From NCBI GenBank assembly GCA_029942265.1, contig JAOZTO010000036.1:1-11833 (forward strand): 11,833 bases of DNA, read 5' to 3'. This document shows positions 1 through 7,379 of the stretch, in pieces. Both the position numbers and the translations under genes were made by a program. A model generated the notes under the pieces. The model saw nothing but the letters and a program-made list of their open reading frames with translations, was not told where the DNA came from and did not search any database. Position 1 is the stretch's first letter, and each line of letters starts with the position of its first letter. Source of the stretch: Desulfocapsa sp. Lineage in GTDB: Bacteria > Desulfobacterota > Desulfobulbia > Desulfobulbales > Desulfocapsaceae.

Positions 1-2
1 TT

Positions 3-110
3 ATCGCTGCTATTGAGCTTTCCCATAAAATCATTGAGAATCGGCGTCAATCCAGTGGTCTGGGCTGTTTTGAACGCAACTCGAATATTTACCAATCCAG
101 GAGCTTGTAA
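3..110 (+). CDS. C-terminal end of an unidentified protein (5' truncated by window edge)
   Basis: An open frame enters from the left edge and ends at TAA (108-110), which overlaps the tmk start codon as TAATG. This one-base overlap is typical of translationally coupled genes. About 35 residues are visible, including an AIELSHKIIENRR stretch that looks helical and a basic, Ser/Asn-rich tail. I do not recognise the family. A second frame beginning at base 1 is also open through this stretch, but it runs past the tmk start before stopping. The overlap makes the frame chosen here the more likely one. The choice of frame is an inference. Confidence 0.45.
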   Translation: MAAIELSHKIIENRRQSSGLGCFERNSNIYQSRSL

Positions 111-721
111 TGTCTGAATCAAAATCTGGTATACTAATTGTCTTTGAAGGAACCGACGGCACTGGTAAGTCCACTCAATTGGATCTACTTGCAACAAAAC
201 TAAAGGACAATGGACACACTGTAATCTCCACTTTTGAACCTACCAACGGCCAATATGGCCGCCAGATTCGCCAGCTATTCACTAACAGAGCAAAAATTAG
301 CAGAGAAGATGAACTGGATCTCTTTTTGGCTGATAGAAAAGAACATATCGAAACTCTTGTCTCACCAGCACTACACCATGGAAAGATAGTGCTCTGTGAT
401 CGTTACTACCTCTCAACAATTGCTTACCAGGGAGCTGCTGGACTTGACCCCAAATACATCCTTGCAAGAAATGATTTTGCACCTATTCCTGATTTAGTCC
501 TTCTCTTCCACGCACCCATCGATACCGGGGTACAACGTATTACTGAAGGACGCGGTGATACACTTAATGATTTTGAAAAGAAAGATTATTTACTAAAAGT
601 CGCCGATCAATTTGATCAGATGCAATTCCCATTTATCACCCGTGTGGATGCGACGCAGGACATTACAAGTATTCACCAGATCGTCTGGTCACTTGTTCAG
701 CCACTCCTTGTAAACTATTAG
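110..721 (+). CDS. tmk: Thymidylate kinase (dTMP kinase)
   Basis: Cytoplasmic enzyme that phosphorylates dTMP to dTDP with ATP, an essential step of dTTP synthesis. The 203-aa length is normal for the family. Visible motifs are the P-loop GTDGTGKST (residues 14-22), DRYYLSTIAYQGA (97-109), which is the characteristic DR(Y/H) and nucleotide-binding segment, and an Arg-containing LID around RITEGRGD (143-150). The usual TREPGG motif near residue 42 is replaced by TFEPTNGQYG. I recall similar variants in deltaproteobacterial dTMP kinases, so I read this as a subfamily trait and not damage. The start is supported by AGGAG at 99-103, six bases upstream, and by the TAATG overlap with the preceding gene. 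The next gene follows after 5 bp, indicating an operon. Confidence 0.95.
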   Translation: MSESKSGILIVFEGTDGTGKSTQLDLLATKLKDNGHTVISTFEPTNGQYGRQIRQLFTNRAKISREDELDLFLADRKEHIETLVSPALHHGKIVLCDRYYLSTIAYQGAAGLDPKYILARNDFAPIPDLVLLFHAPIDTGVQRITEGRGDTLNDFEKKDYLLKVADQFDQMQFPFITRVDATQDITSIHQIVWSLVQPLLVNY

Positions 722-726
722 AAAAG

Positions 727-2466
727 ATGCAACATACCCCAAATCACATTTTCTTTTTTTTCCTTATCATTGCTCTTTTGACTTGCAACGGATGTAGTTC
801 TGTACCAAGTGACGACCTTTCACTTGAACAACATCTTGTGCAAGAAGAGACAGATTCAATTGCCCTTGATGAGCAATCAGATGAAGCCTGTTCCTATTTT
901 TATTTCCTATGGGGAACACACGCCGAAAACAATAGTCGTTATGAAGAAGCTGAAGAGGCGTATGAAAAGGCGCTTATCTGTGATCCAGATTCACGGTCGA
1001 TTATCCGTAAGCTTCCTATTCTCTTAATGCGAATGAATCGATATGAGGATGCCGCAAAGTGGTTGAATGCTACTATTGCAAAATACCCAAACGATTCTGA
1101 AGACAGGACGCTCTTAGCGCGTCTTCATGTACGCAATGATGAAATTGATAAAGCTGTTAAGTTGTACAAAGAACTTATTGCCATTGATCCAGACGATGAA
1201 ACTGTGCTTCTCCGTTTAGGTTTTCTTTACTCGGAACAAAAGCTATATGCTAATGCTGAGAAGATTTTCCATCAGGCACTTGCCCTCAATAATGAATCAC
1301 TCTTTGCGCATTTATATCTTGCTCGTCTGGCAGTTCAGAATAAGAAAAAGGAGCAAGCAGAACAGTGGTACGAAAAGGCCATTGCCCTCAATTGGTCGGT
1401 AGACTTGGCCCTTGAACTTGCTCAGTTTTATACCATGCAAAATAACCTTGCTAAAGTCGAAGATTTGTATCGATCAATTCTTGAGAAGCATCCAAATGAC
1501 AGAAGGGGCGGACTTGGACTTGTCCATACTTTACTGCTTCGAGACAAAGAACAGGAAGCCTTCGATGTTCTAATGAAGTTACGAAAAGATAGTGGGGATA
1601 CCATCCAAATTGATATTATCCTTGCTCGACTTCACTTACGCTCAAACCGACTGGATAAAGCCGCTTCCATCTTAACGCCATTAGCAGAACAGGGCGACGT
1701 TCCTGAAGCCACATATATGCTTTCTGTTATATATTACGAGCAAAAGAAATTCAGCGCATCACTATCATTACTCTCTGAAATCATAGAAGGATCGTCTCAT
1801 TATGAAGAAAGCATTTACCTCCAGATACGGATACTTATGGAACAGCATAAGCAATCTGAAGCTATAGAGATTATCCAGAAGATTATTGCCAATGAAGCTA
1901 TAGCGACTCCAGGCTTTTATACCCTCCTAGCTTCTCTTTATATAGAACAGGATAAGATACAGGACGGTTATGACATCCTTGAAACTGCCCTTGTTAAATA
2001 CCCTGATAATGCTCAAATTTACTTTGAATATGCCCTGCTCCTCGAACAGGATGACCAGCAAAACGAAGCAATCATACGTATGGAAAAAATACTGGAAATT
2101 GATCCCGATCACGCAGAAGCGTTAAACTATCTTGGCTACACGTGGGCGGACAACAATATTAATCTTGATAAAGCACTGCAATACATTCAAAAGTCAATGT
2201 CATTAAAACCTGACAATGGATATATTCAAGATAGCTTGGGTTGGGTGTACTTCCGTATGGGAAAGCTTGATCTTGCTATAAAAGAAATAGTATCGGCCCT
2301 GAAACTTGCACCGGACGACCCTCATATTCACGAACACTTAGGCGAAATCTATCTCAAAATGGGCAAAAAAATAAAAGGCCGAGAAGCATTTACAAAAGCA
2401 AAACAGCTTTTCAAAACACCTGAAGACAAGCTACGCTTGCAGGAAAAAATAGATGCCCTCAAGTAA
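727..2466 (+). CDS. TPR-repeat lipoprotein, about 15 TPR-like units
   Basis: A 579-aa exported scaffold-type protein. The N-terminus has a Phe-rich hydrophobic segment followed by LLTCNGC-SS, a probable though imperfect lipobox (acylated Cys at residue 23), so it is likely a membrane lipoprotein. From about residue 55 to the C-terminus nearly the whole chain is tandem 34-residue helix-turn-helix units. Clear examples are those ending ALICDPDS, LIAIDPDD, ILEIDPDH, MSLKPDN and ALKLAPDD. I count about 15 units, the last few being closest to the TPR consensus. TPR arrays bind partner proteins. Its place between tmk and a LolB/DUF4292-like lipoprotein suggests envelope biogenesis, which is an inference. 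The 5-bp gap after tmk and the weak AGAAAAG upstream suggest coupled translation. Its 3' end overlaps the next gene by 14 bp. Confidence 0.88.
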   Translation: MQHTPNHIFFFFLIIALLTCNGCSSVPSDDLSLEQHLVQEETDSIALDEQSDEACSYFYFLWGTHAENNSRYEEAEEAYEKALICDPDSRSIIRKLPILLMRMNRYEDAAKWLNATIAKYPNDSEDRTLLARLHVRNDEIDKAVKLYKELIAIDPDDETVLLRLGFLYSEQKLYANAEKIFHQALALNNESLFAHLYLARLAVQNKKKEQAEQWYEKAIALNWSVDLALELAQFYTMQNNLAKVEDLYRSILEKHPNDRRGGLGLVHTLLLRDKEQEAFDVLMKLRKDSGDTIQIDIILARLHLRSNRLDKAASILTPLAEQGDVPEATYMLSVIYYEQKKFSASLSLLSEIIEGSSHYEESIYLQIRILMEQHKQSEAIEIIQKIIANEAIATPGFYTLLASLYIEQDKIQDGYDILETALVKYPDNAQIYFEYALLLEQDDQQNEAIIRMEKILEIDPDHAEALNYLGYTWADNNINLDKALQYIQKSMSLKPDNGYIQDSLGWVYFRMGKLDLAIKEIVSALKLAPDDPHIHEHLGEIYLKMGKKIKGREAFTKAKQLFKTPEDKLRLQEKIDALK

Positions 2467-3280
2467 ATATTCACGTAAATTTTGTGGAACAATATTTTTA
2501 ATTATCCTATGCATCACGCTACTGTCTGGATGCGCTTCACAACGTTGGTCAAAACCGTTATCAGAGGATGATAGCTCAGATCTCGCTCTGCTTCTGGGAG
2601 ATATGCAAAGCACAGAGAAGCTCTGTCCGAATAGTTTTGATGCTGATGCGAAAATTTTCTGGAAAACGCCTGTTGCCAATTCAGCAATAGTTGGATATTT
2701 GCAGGTTCTATCGCCATCTCATAGCAAATACGTTATCACAAACCCACTGGGAATGCTCACATATGCTTGGGCTAGTGATGGGAAGACTTTCCAAATTCTG
2801 GACACCATTGAACATCGGTATATTAGAGGAAATGTGCGTTCACTTATGATCCGGCAACAACTCCCACTAGTTTTCGCAGAGGAAAGCTGGTTCCTCTACC
2901 TCACAGGTCGTCTCCCTATCCATCCACTCACAATTCAAAAAAGCAACTATGACGAATCAGATCAAACCGTATGGGTTCTCTCTACTCAGTCAAACCAAAA
3001 TGGTGTGAAAAGATGGTTGCACATTGATCCGGCAAAACGTTTACTTTTAGGCTTTCTTTTTCTTGACGAAGAGGGGAAAACAGTAGCAGAAATTTCTTAT
3101 GAAGAAACGGAAGCAAACCTTGATATCTGCCTACCAAAAAAGCATATACAAATTTCAAACCTCCCTTGGGGGGCAGAAGTTCATATAGAAATGGAAAATA
3201 TTAATACTTCTATAGAATTGCAAGCGTCTGATTTCAATCTTCCTGTCCCTACTGACTACTACAAACAATTCCTACCATAG
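2453..3280 (+). CDS. Lipoprotein, LolB/DUF4292-like
   Basis: A 275-aa predicted lipoprotein. Residues 1-30 form a basic N-terminus, a hydrophobic core (IFLIILCITLLSG) and a good lipobox, LLSGC, with Cys at residue 27. The mature region contains GYLQVLSP, then TNPLGMLTYAWASDGKTF and a beta-rich remainder, resembling the half-barrel fold shared by LolB, LolA and DUF4292 proteins, which carry or receive hydrophobic lipoprotein tails. The family assignment rests on overall pattern and gene context, not on an invariant motif, so I give no symbol. The ATG at 2453 overlaps the TPR gene by 14 bp and is preceded by AGGA at 2441-2444 at suitable spacing. It is the last gene of the operon, and a minus-strand gene ends only 16 bp downstream. 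Confidence 0.7.
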   Translation: MPSSKYSRKFCGTIFLIILCITLLSGCASQRWSKPLSEDDSSDLALLLGDMQSTEKLCPNSFDADAKIFWKTPVANSAIVGYLQVLSPSHSKYVITNPLGMLTYAWASDGKTFQILDTIEHRYIRGNVRSLMIRQQLPLVFAEESWFLYLTGRLPIHPLTIQKSNYDESDQTVWVLSTQSNQNGVKRWLHIDPAKRLLLGFLFLDEEGKTVAEISYEETEANLDICLPKKHIQISNLPWGAEVHIEMENINTSIELQASDFNLPVPTDYYKQFLP

Positions 3281-3296
3281 GAGCAATCATCGCTTT
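3281..3296. other. 16-bp convergent gene junction
   Basis: The lipoprotein gene (+) and the AMIN-domain gene (-) end only 16 bp apart. I see no hairpin with a T-tract between them, so each transcript probably runs into the opposite gene's 3' end unless factor-dependent termination acts here. Confidence 0.4.
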
Positions 3297-4232
3297 TCAT
3301 TTTTTGGAATCATACGTATTTACAATAATAACAAAAAGATTATCTTCTTTGAAAAAGACCTGCTGTAAATCGTAATTATTATTCGGCGCAAGTTCAATAG
3401 TGACACGCACACTATTAGAGCCTTGGATCTGTTTCACGTCAACTTGTTGAATGAATTTTCCGTGAATTTCCTGCTCAAGCCGAACCGCATCTCCAAGTCT
3501 TGCTCCCGGAAATTCACAAATCACCAAAGGAGTACTCTCCTCTTTTCCAGTGACCGTTGGAGGATAAAATCCATTAAGTTTAAAAAGAACCATCTCCCCC
3601 TTATCAGAAGTGTTTTCATACGATACATCTGAGAGAAGCGGATCGGATACGGGTTTATTTTTTTTCTGAACTTGCTGTGGAGTAACAGCTTCTTTAACGG
3701 CAACCGTCTCAACTATCTCTTTATCAATGGTTTCTGACTGTACTGTTACCAAGGGAGCTTGTGCCAGTTCTTTCACTATAACTTGTTCAACATTCTCTTG
3801 AATAACTTCTGATTCGACATCTGTTGCCAGTGGAATAAGATTTATAGTCAAAACATTATTGCTTTCATCAAACTGCTGGTCAAAATTAACATCGCTATTC
3901 TTGACAAGATCCACCACAACTCGCGTTTTATTACTGTGGCGTCCTAGACGTATTTTCCGAACCATAGCTCCATCAGCATTGATAGACACTGGAACATCAG
4001 CCCCAAAATCCGTGTCCATAAAGTCGAAAACAACACGTGGATTATCCCCTTTCAAGGCAAACATTTTGGGTAGCCACGGGCCGTTCAGATGAAAAACAAC
4101 AGATTCATTTTTCCCATTATTTCCCTGAAAAGATACCTTTTCAATCATTCCTTCTGCAGCATATATTTTCCCAGAAAAAATCACTAAAAAACACAGTGTT
4201 ACGTACATAGAAATAATTTTACGATTCATCAT
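3297..4232 (-). CDS. Exported protein with two AMIN domains
   Basis: A 311-aa protein with a Sec signal peptide (residues 1-26, ending KIYAA) and no lipobox. It carries two copies of an AMIN-like beta domain. Copy 1 spans about residues 28-134 (VVFHLNG, PRVVFDF, RVVVDL). Copy 2 spans about 199-307 (VLFKLNG, PLVICEF, RVTIEL). A Val/Gln/Glu-rich linker (about 138-195) joins them. AMIN domains occur in PilQ secretins and AmiC-type amidases, where they target proteins to peptidoglycan or the septum. This protein has no amidase or secretin domain, so it is probably a periplasmic adaptor. Two adjacent Met codons are possible starts, and the outer one is used here. Transcription is convergent with the lipoprotein gene and divergent from the radical SAM gene. 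The stop is an ordinary TGA. Confidence 0.8.
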   Translation of the reverse strand: MMNRKIISMYVTLCFLVIFSGKIYAAEGMIEKVSFQGNNGKNESVVFHLNGPWLPKMFALKGDNPRVVFDFMDTDFGADVPVSINADGAMVRKIRLGRHSNKTRVVVDLVKNSDVNFDQQFDESNNVLTINLIPLATDVESEVIQENVEQVIVKELAQAPLVTVQSETIDKEIVETVAVKEAVTPQQVQKKNKPVSDPLLSDVSYENTSDKGEMVLFKLNGFYPPTVTGKEESTPLVICEFPGARLGDAVRLEQEIHGKFIQQVDVKQIQGSNSVRVTIELAPNNNYDLQQVFFKEDNLFVIIVNTYDSKK

Positions 4233-4500
4233 AATGAATATCCCAGTAACTTCCTTTTTTTTGATAAATAGTAACTGTGCAGCGGGATAGTTACCAAAAA
4301 TATTTATATTACTTTCTTGAATACATCATCCGCTCTTGTAAAGTCAACTAATTTTCAGTAAATGAATAGGGCTCTAGCCAAAACGATTACCATGGTTAAC
4401 ACTGATTAACGGTATGCAAACCTCCATAAATAGCTTATAATTATTTTCCATGGAAATCAAAAAACAATTGTAACACAATAATAACACAGCGAACTATCTT
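4233..4500. other. Divergent intergenic region, 268 bp, presumed promoters
   Basis: AT-rich spacer between two divergent genes, so promoters for both are expected here. On the minus strand TTGACT (complement of 4342-4347) is a plausible -35 with a weak TATTCA -10 (complement of 4318-4323) 18 nt away. No convincing plus-strand promoter is visible. Short symmetric sequences are present: GTAACT/AGTTAC inverted repeat at 4271-4294, ACCATGGT at 4389-4396 and TTTCCATGGAAA at 4446-4457. These could be operators but are unproven. No coding capacity or RNA gene is recognised. Confidence 0.35.
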
Positions 4501-7062
4501 ATGAAACAACACTTCGAGCAGAGAGATATCCTCCCTCTTATCAATAAACCAGGGCGTTACCTTGGCCATGAATACAATGGTATTGTAAAAGAGTGGGATA
4601 CAAGCACACTCCGTTGCGCTCTCATTTTCCCTGATCTTTACGAAATTGGCATGTCACATCAGGGATTGCAAATTCTTTACCACATACTCAACAGCAATAA
4701 AAAAATACTTGCCGAACGCTGTTATTGTCCGGCAATTGATATGGAGAAGTTACTTCGAGAACATAGCATCGCCCTCTGTTCCCTGGAAAGTAATCGCCCC
4801 CTTCTACAATTCGATGTGATCGGTTTTACTCTGCCTTATGAACTGTGCTACACAAACATTCTCACAGTACTTGACCTAGCTGGTATACCGTTCCGAGCTG
4901 CTGACCGAGATGACACCATGCCAATTATCCTTGGCGGTGGTTCATGCAGCCTCAATCCAGAGCCTGTTGCAGACTTTTTTGACGCTATCCTGTTAGGTGA
5001 CGGTGAAGAAGCAGTAGTGGAGATAGCTAAATGTATTCAAACTGCCAAGAAAGCTGAACTTTCCAAACGGGATATTCTGCTCAAGCTAGCCGCAATCACA
5101 GGAGTATATATCCCCTCACTCTTTGAACCAGTTTATAATACTACAGGTAGAATTTCTGAGATCAAAGCTTTAAATCCAGAATTCAAAACTGTAAATAAAC
5201 GTATCCTCAGTGATCTTTCTGCGCTCGATCATCTCCTTCACCCACTGGTGCCAAATTCCAAAATTGTACATGATCGTCTTGGTGTAGAAGTGGCCAGAGG
5301 ATGCACTAGAGGCTGCAGATTCTGCCAAGCTGGTATCATTTATCGCCCTGTCCGTGAACGAAGCCCAGAACAAATTTTTGAACTCGCCGACAAAGGTATT
5401 CTGAATTCAGGATTTGATGAGCTAGCTCTACTCTCTCTTTCAACTGGAGATTACTCTTGCCTCGGAACAACGCTACCACAACTAATGGATCGATTTGCAG
5501 ATGAAGCAATATCTGTTTCCATGCCATCCATGCGTGTGGGTACACTTACACAGGATTTAATGGATCAGATCAAACGGGTTCGAAAAACTGGATTCACCCT
5601 CGCTCCCGAAGCTGGTAGTGAACGTCTACGGCGTGTTATCAATAAAGGTATCACGGAAGAGGATCTCCTTCAAACAAGCAACGATGCCTTTAGTTTAGGC
5701 TGGAAAGTCATGAAACTGTATTTTATGATTGGCCTTCCTAGTGAAACAGATGATGATATTAATGCCATTGCAGACCTTGCCATTAAAACCAAAAAAGTTG
5801 GTAGTCAATCAGGTGGAAGAGGACGACAGCAAATCAATGTAAGTATTGGAACCTTTGTTCCCAAACCTCACACTCCTTTTCAATGGAATGCACAAATATC
5901 CATGGCGGAAAGCCATGAAAAAATTAGACACCTTAAAAGAGCCCTTCCAAGAAAAGGAATCAACCTTAAATGGCAAGACCCTGAGCAGAGTTTCCTGGAA
6001 GGTGTTTTTTCTCGTGGTGACCGACGTCTTTCACAGCTCCTTGAAACAGCATGGAATAAAGGAGCACGCCTTGATGGATGGTCTGATTTTTTCCAGCTTT
6101 CTCACTGGCAAGAAGCTGCAGAAGAGTGTTCCCTTTCTCTTGATGATTTCCTCCGGGAACGGCATCTTGATGAGGTTCTTCCTTGGCAGCATTTAAGTAG
6201 TGGTGTTGATGAGAACTTTCTCAAGGAAGAATTTCACAAATCACATACTGAAGACTACACACCGGATTGTCGATATCATGACTGTCAGAAATGTGGCGTA
6301 TGTGATTTCAAAACGGTTCAACCTATTGTTATCGACAGAAAAAGAGAACAACAGCAACAAACAGACAATTCAAGCCAGACAACACACACACCAAATGGGA
6401 ATGCAAGCCAGAATATGCCTCATTTTTATTACGTTGTGAACTATTCCAGACTTGGCGACATCTGCTATCTCGGACATCTTGAAATTCTTCAGATTGTTTT
6501 TCGTGTACTTCGTCGTGCTAAAATAAAAACTAACTTTTCCAAAGGGTTCAACCCATCACCAAAGGTTTCTTTTGGCCCCGCCCTGCCCGTTGGTACGCAA
6601 AGCCTTGCTGAATACTTTATTATGGATCTTCCTGCTCCACTCGATAACCTTGCAGACATTAAGAAACGACTTAACAAACAAGTTCCCCCTGGGCTTGAAG
6701 TACTGTCCATCACACTCAGTAGTGGTTCTGTTCCTCAAAGAGTGCTCAATTCTTATAGAATAAGTCTCAAACAGATTCTGGGCGATAAAGACGAACAACT
6801 TATAAAAGATTTTATGGATAAGGAACAATTTTTTATCAAACGAATCCGTAAGGGGAAAATGAAAGAAATAAACATACGGCCATTAGTGAGCTCCTTTGAA
6901 CCTATTGACCAGCATACCCTTTCCATCGAACTGATAAATAAAGCCAGTGAGGCAGGTGCAAAACCTCTTGAGGTTTTGGCTGCAGTACTTGAACAATCTC
7001 CTGGAAATTTATTAACAGCAACAGTTTTTAAGACTGGCTGGCTGGAATTAGAAGTCTCCTAG
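4501..7062 (+). CDS. Radical SAM protein: TIGR03960-type core fused to C-terminal DUF2344
   Basis: An 853-aa cytoplasmic protein. The N-terminal part (about 1-250) resembles the B12-binding-like region of TIGR03960 proteins, including PDLYEIGMSHQGL and the LGGGSCSLNPEPVADFFD-like segment. The radical SAM core starts near residue 260, with the [4Fe-4S] motif C268-x3-C272-x2-C275 inside GVEVARGCTRGCRFCQAG. A second Cys cluster, C590-x4-C595-x2-C598-x2-C601, probably binds metal. After a Gln/Thr-rich linker (about 612-638) comes a DUF2344 (TIGR03936) domain from about 641 (YLGHLEI, FSKGFNPSPKVSFGPALPVG). In many bacteria the two parts are separate neighbouring genes near rng (RNase G/E); here they are one chain. 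Biochemical function is not established, but RNA or ribosome modification is often suspected. No clear Shine-Dalgarno precedes the start; the N-terminal homology supports it. Confidence 0.85.
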   Translation: MKQHFEQRDILPLINKPGRYLGHEYNGIVKEWDTSTLRCALIFPDLYEIGMSHQGLQILYHILNSNKKILAERCYCPAIDMEKLLREHSIALCSLESNRPLLQFDVIGFTLPYELCYTNILTVLDLAGIPFRAADRDDTMPIILGGGSCSLNPEPVADFFDAILLGDGEEAVVEIAKCIQTAKKAELSKRDILLKLAAITGVYIPSLFEPVYNTTGRISEIKALNPEFKTVNKRILSDLSALDHLLHPLVPNSKIVHDRLGVEVARGCTRGCRFCQAGIIYRPVRERSPEQIFELADKGILNSGFDELALLSLSTGDYSCLGTTLPQLMDRFADEAISVSMPSMRVGTLTQDLMDQIKRVRKTGFTLAPEAGSERLRRVINKGITEEDLLQTSNDAFSLGWKVMKLYFMIGLPSETDDDINAIADLAIKTKKVGSQSGGRGRQQINVSIGTFVPKPHTPFQWNAQISMAESHEKIRHLKRALPRKGINLKWQDPEQSFLEGVFSRGDRRLSQLLETAWNKGARLDGWSDFFQLSHWQEAAEECSLSLDDFLRERHLDEVLPWQHLSSGVDENFLKEEFHKSHTEDYTPDCRYHDCQKCGVCDFKTVQPIVIDRKREQQQQTDNSSQTTHTPNGNASQNMPHFYYVVNYSRLGDICYLGHLEILQIVFRVLRRAKIKTNFSKGFNPSPKVSFGPALPVGTQSLAEYFIMDLPAPLDNLADIKKRLNKQVPPGLEVLSITLSSGSVPQRVLNSYRISLKQILGDKDEQLIKDFMDKEQFFIKRIRKGKMKEINIRPLVSSFEPIDQHTLSIELINKASEAGAKPLEVLAAVLEQSPGNLLTATVFKTGWLELEVS

Positions 7063-7086
7063 AATCTTGTCCGAGAGTAATTCATG
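7059..7086 (+). repeat. Solitary end of the CTAG-flanked MITE-like repeat
   Basis: CTAG followed by AATCTTGTCCGAGAGTAAT matches the left end of the 148-bp element at 10138-10285 (CTAG GATCTTGTCCGAGAATAG) with only two or three differences in about 22 bases. The similarity then stops and no matching right end is seen before trpB, so this is a remnant or truncated copy. Its CTAG contains the TAG stop of the radical SAM gene. Confidence 0.55.
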
Positions 7087-7379
7087 TTGCGTCTATTGCC
7101 ATTATTGTGGTAGAAATATAGTTGATGGATTCGTAAAAACTCTTCATCTTCTTCGTTACTGCAAATTTCGTATCATTTCAACGTACTCTAGTACGCCGAA
7201 ATGATACGAAATTTCCGTGCCTCGAATATGAAGCTTTTTACAAATCCATCCAAAATTCAGACTTTTTACGAGTCTGTCATAGTTAATCGACTCTTAATTA
7301 ACTTTCCAAATCATTCAAGATAAATTAGTGAAAAGTTTGAAATTAAAAAAATCATTAAAAATATAAAGGAGAACACAAC
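7063..7379. other. Repeat-rich intergenic region, 317 bp
   Basis: Apart from the MITE-like end and the 127-bp palindrome, a further element end is suggested at 7261-7279. There GACTTTTTACGAGTCTGTCA is the complement of a segment containing ACTCGTAAAAAGTC and so resembles the outer arm of the palindrome. The last 80 bases are very AT-rich and must hold the trpB leader. AAAGGAGA at 7365-7372, seven bases before the ATG at 7380, is a strong ribosome-binding site that fixes that start. I see no clear promoter and no open reading frame worth calling. Confidence 0.5.
7124..7250. repeat. 127-bp near-palindromic element (long hairpin)
   Basis: The outer arms GATGGATTCGTAAAAA (7124-7139) and its near-complement ending AATCCATC (7243-7250) enclose an inner, perfect 17-bp inverted repeat: AAATTTCGTATCATTTC (7163-7179) against 7198-7214. 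An innermost CGTACT/AGTACG pair (7182-7187 and 7190-7195) closes on a 2-nt loop. Intermediate segments such as CTTCAT/ATGAAG also pair, with a 3-nt register shift. The whole would fold as one long interrupted stem in DNA or RNA. It has no coding capacity and lies between convergently unrelated plus-strand genes. It is most likely a dispersed palindromic repeat, and could also end transcription or form an RNase-processed hairpin. Confidence 0.75.

Noticed and set aside
1..113. Frame starting at base 1 as the upstream gene
   Set aside because: It runs into the tmk start codon region before stopping, while the frame ending at 108-110 gives the typical TAATG coupling with tmk.
750..775. T8 tract in the signal peptide of the TPR lipoprotein as a phase-variation switch
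   Set aside because: The frame is intact, the tract is short, and AT-rich codons for a Phe-rich signal core explain it without special function.
3297..3299. TGA ending the AMIN-domain gene as a second Sec codon
   Set aside because: The codons after it continue no recognisable domain, the AMIN fold is already complete, and I see no GGUCU-type hairpin downstream.
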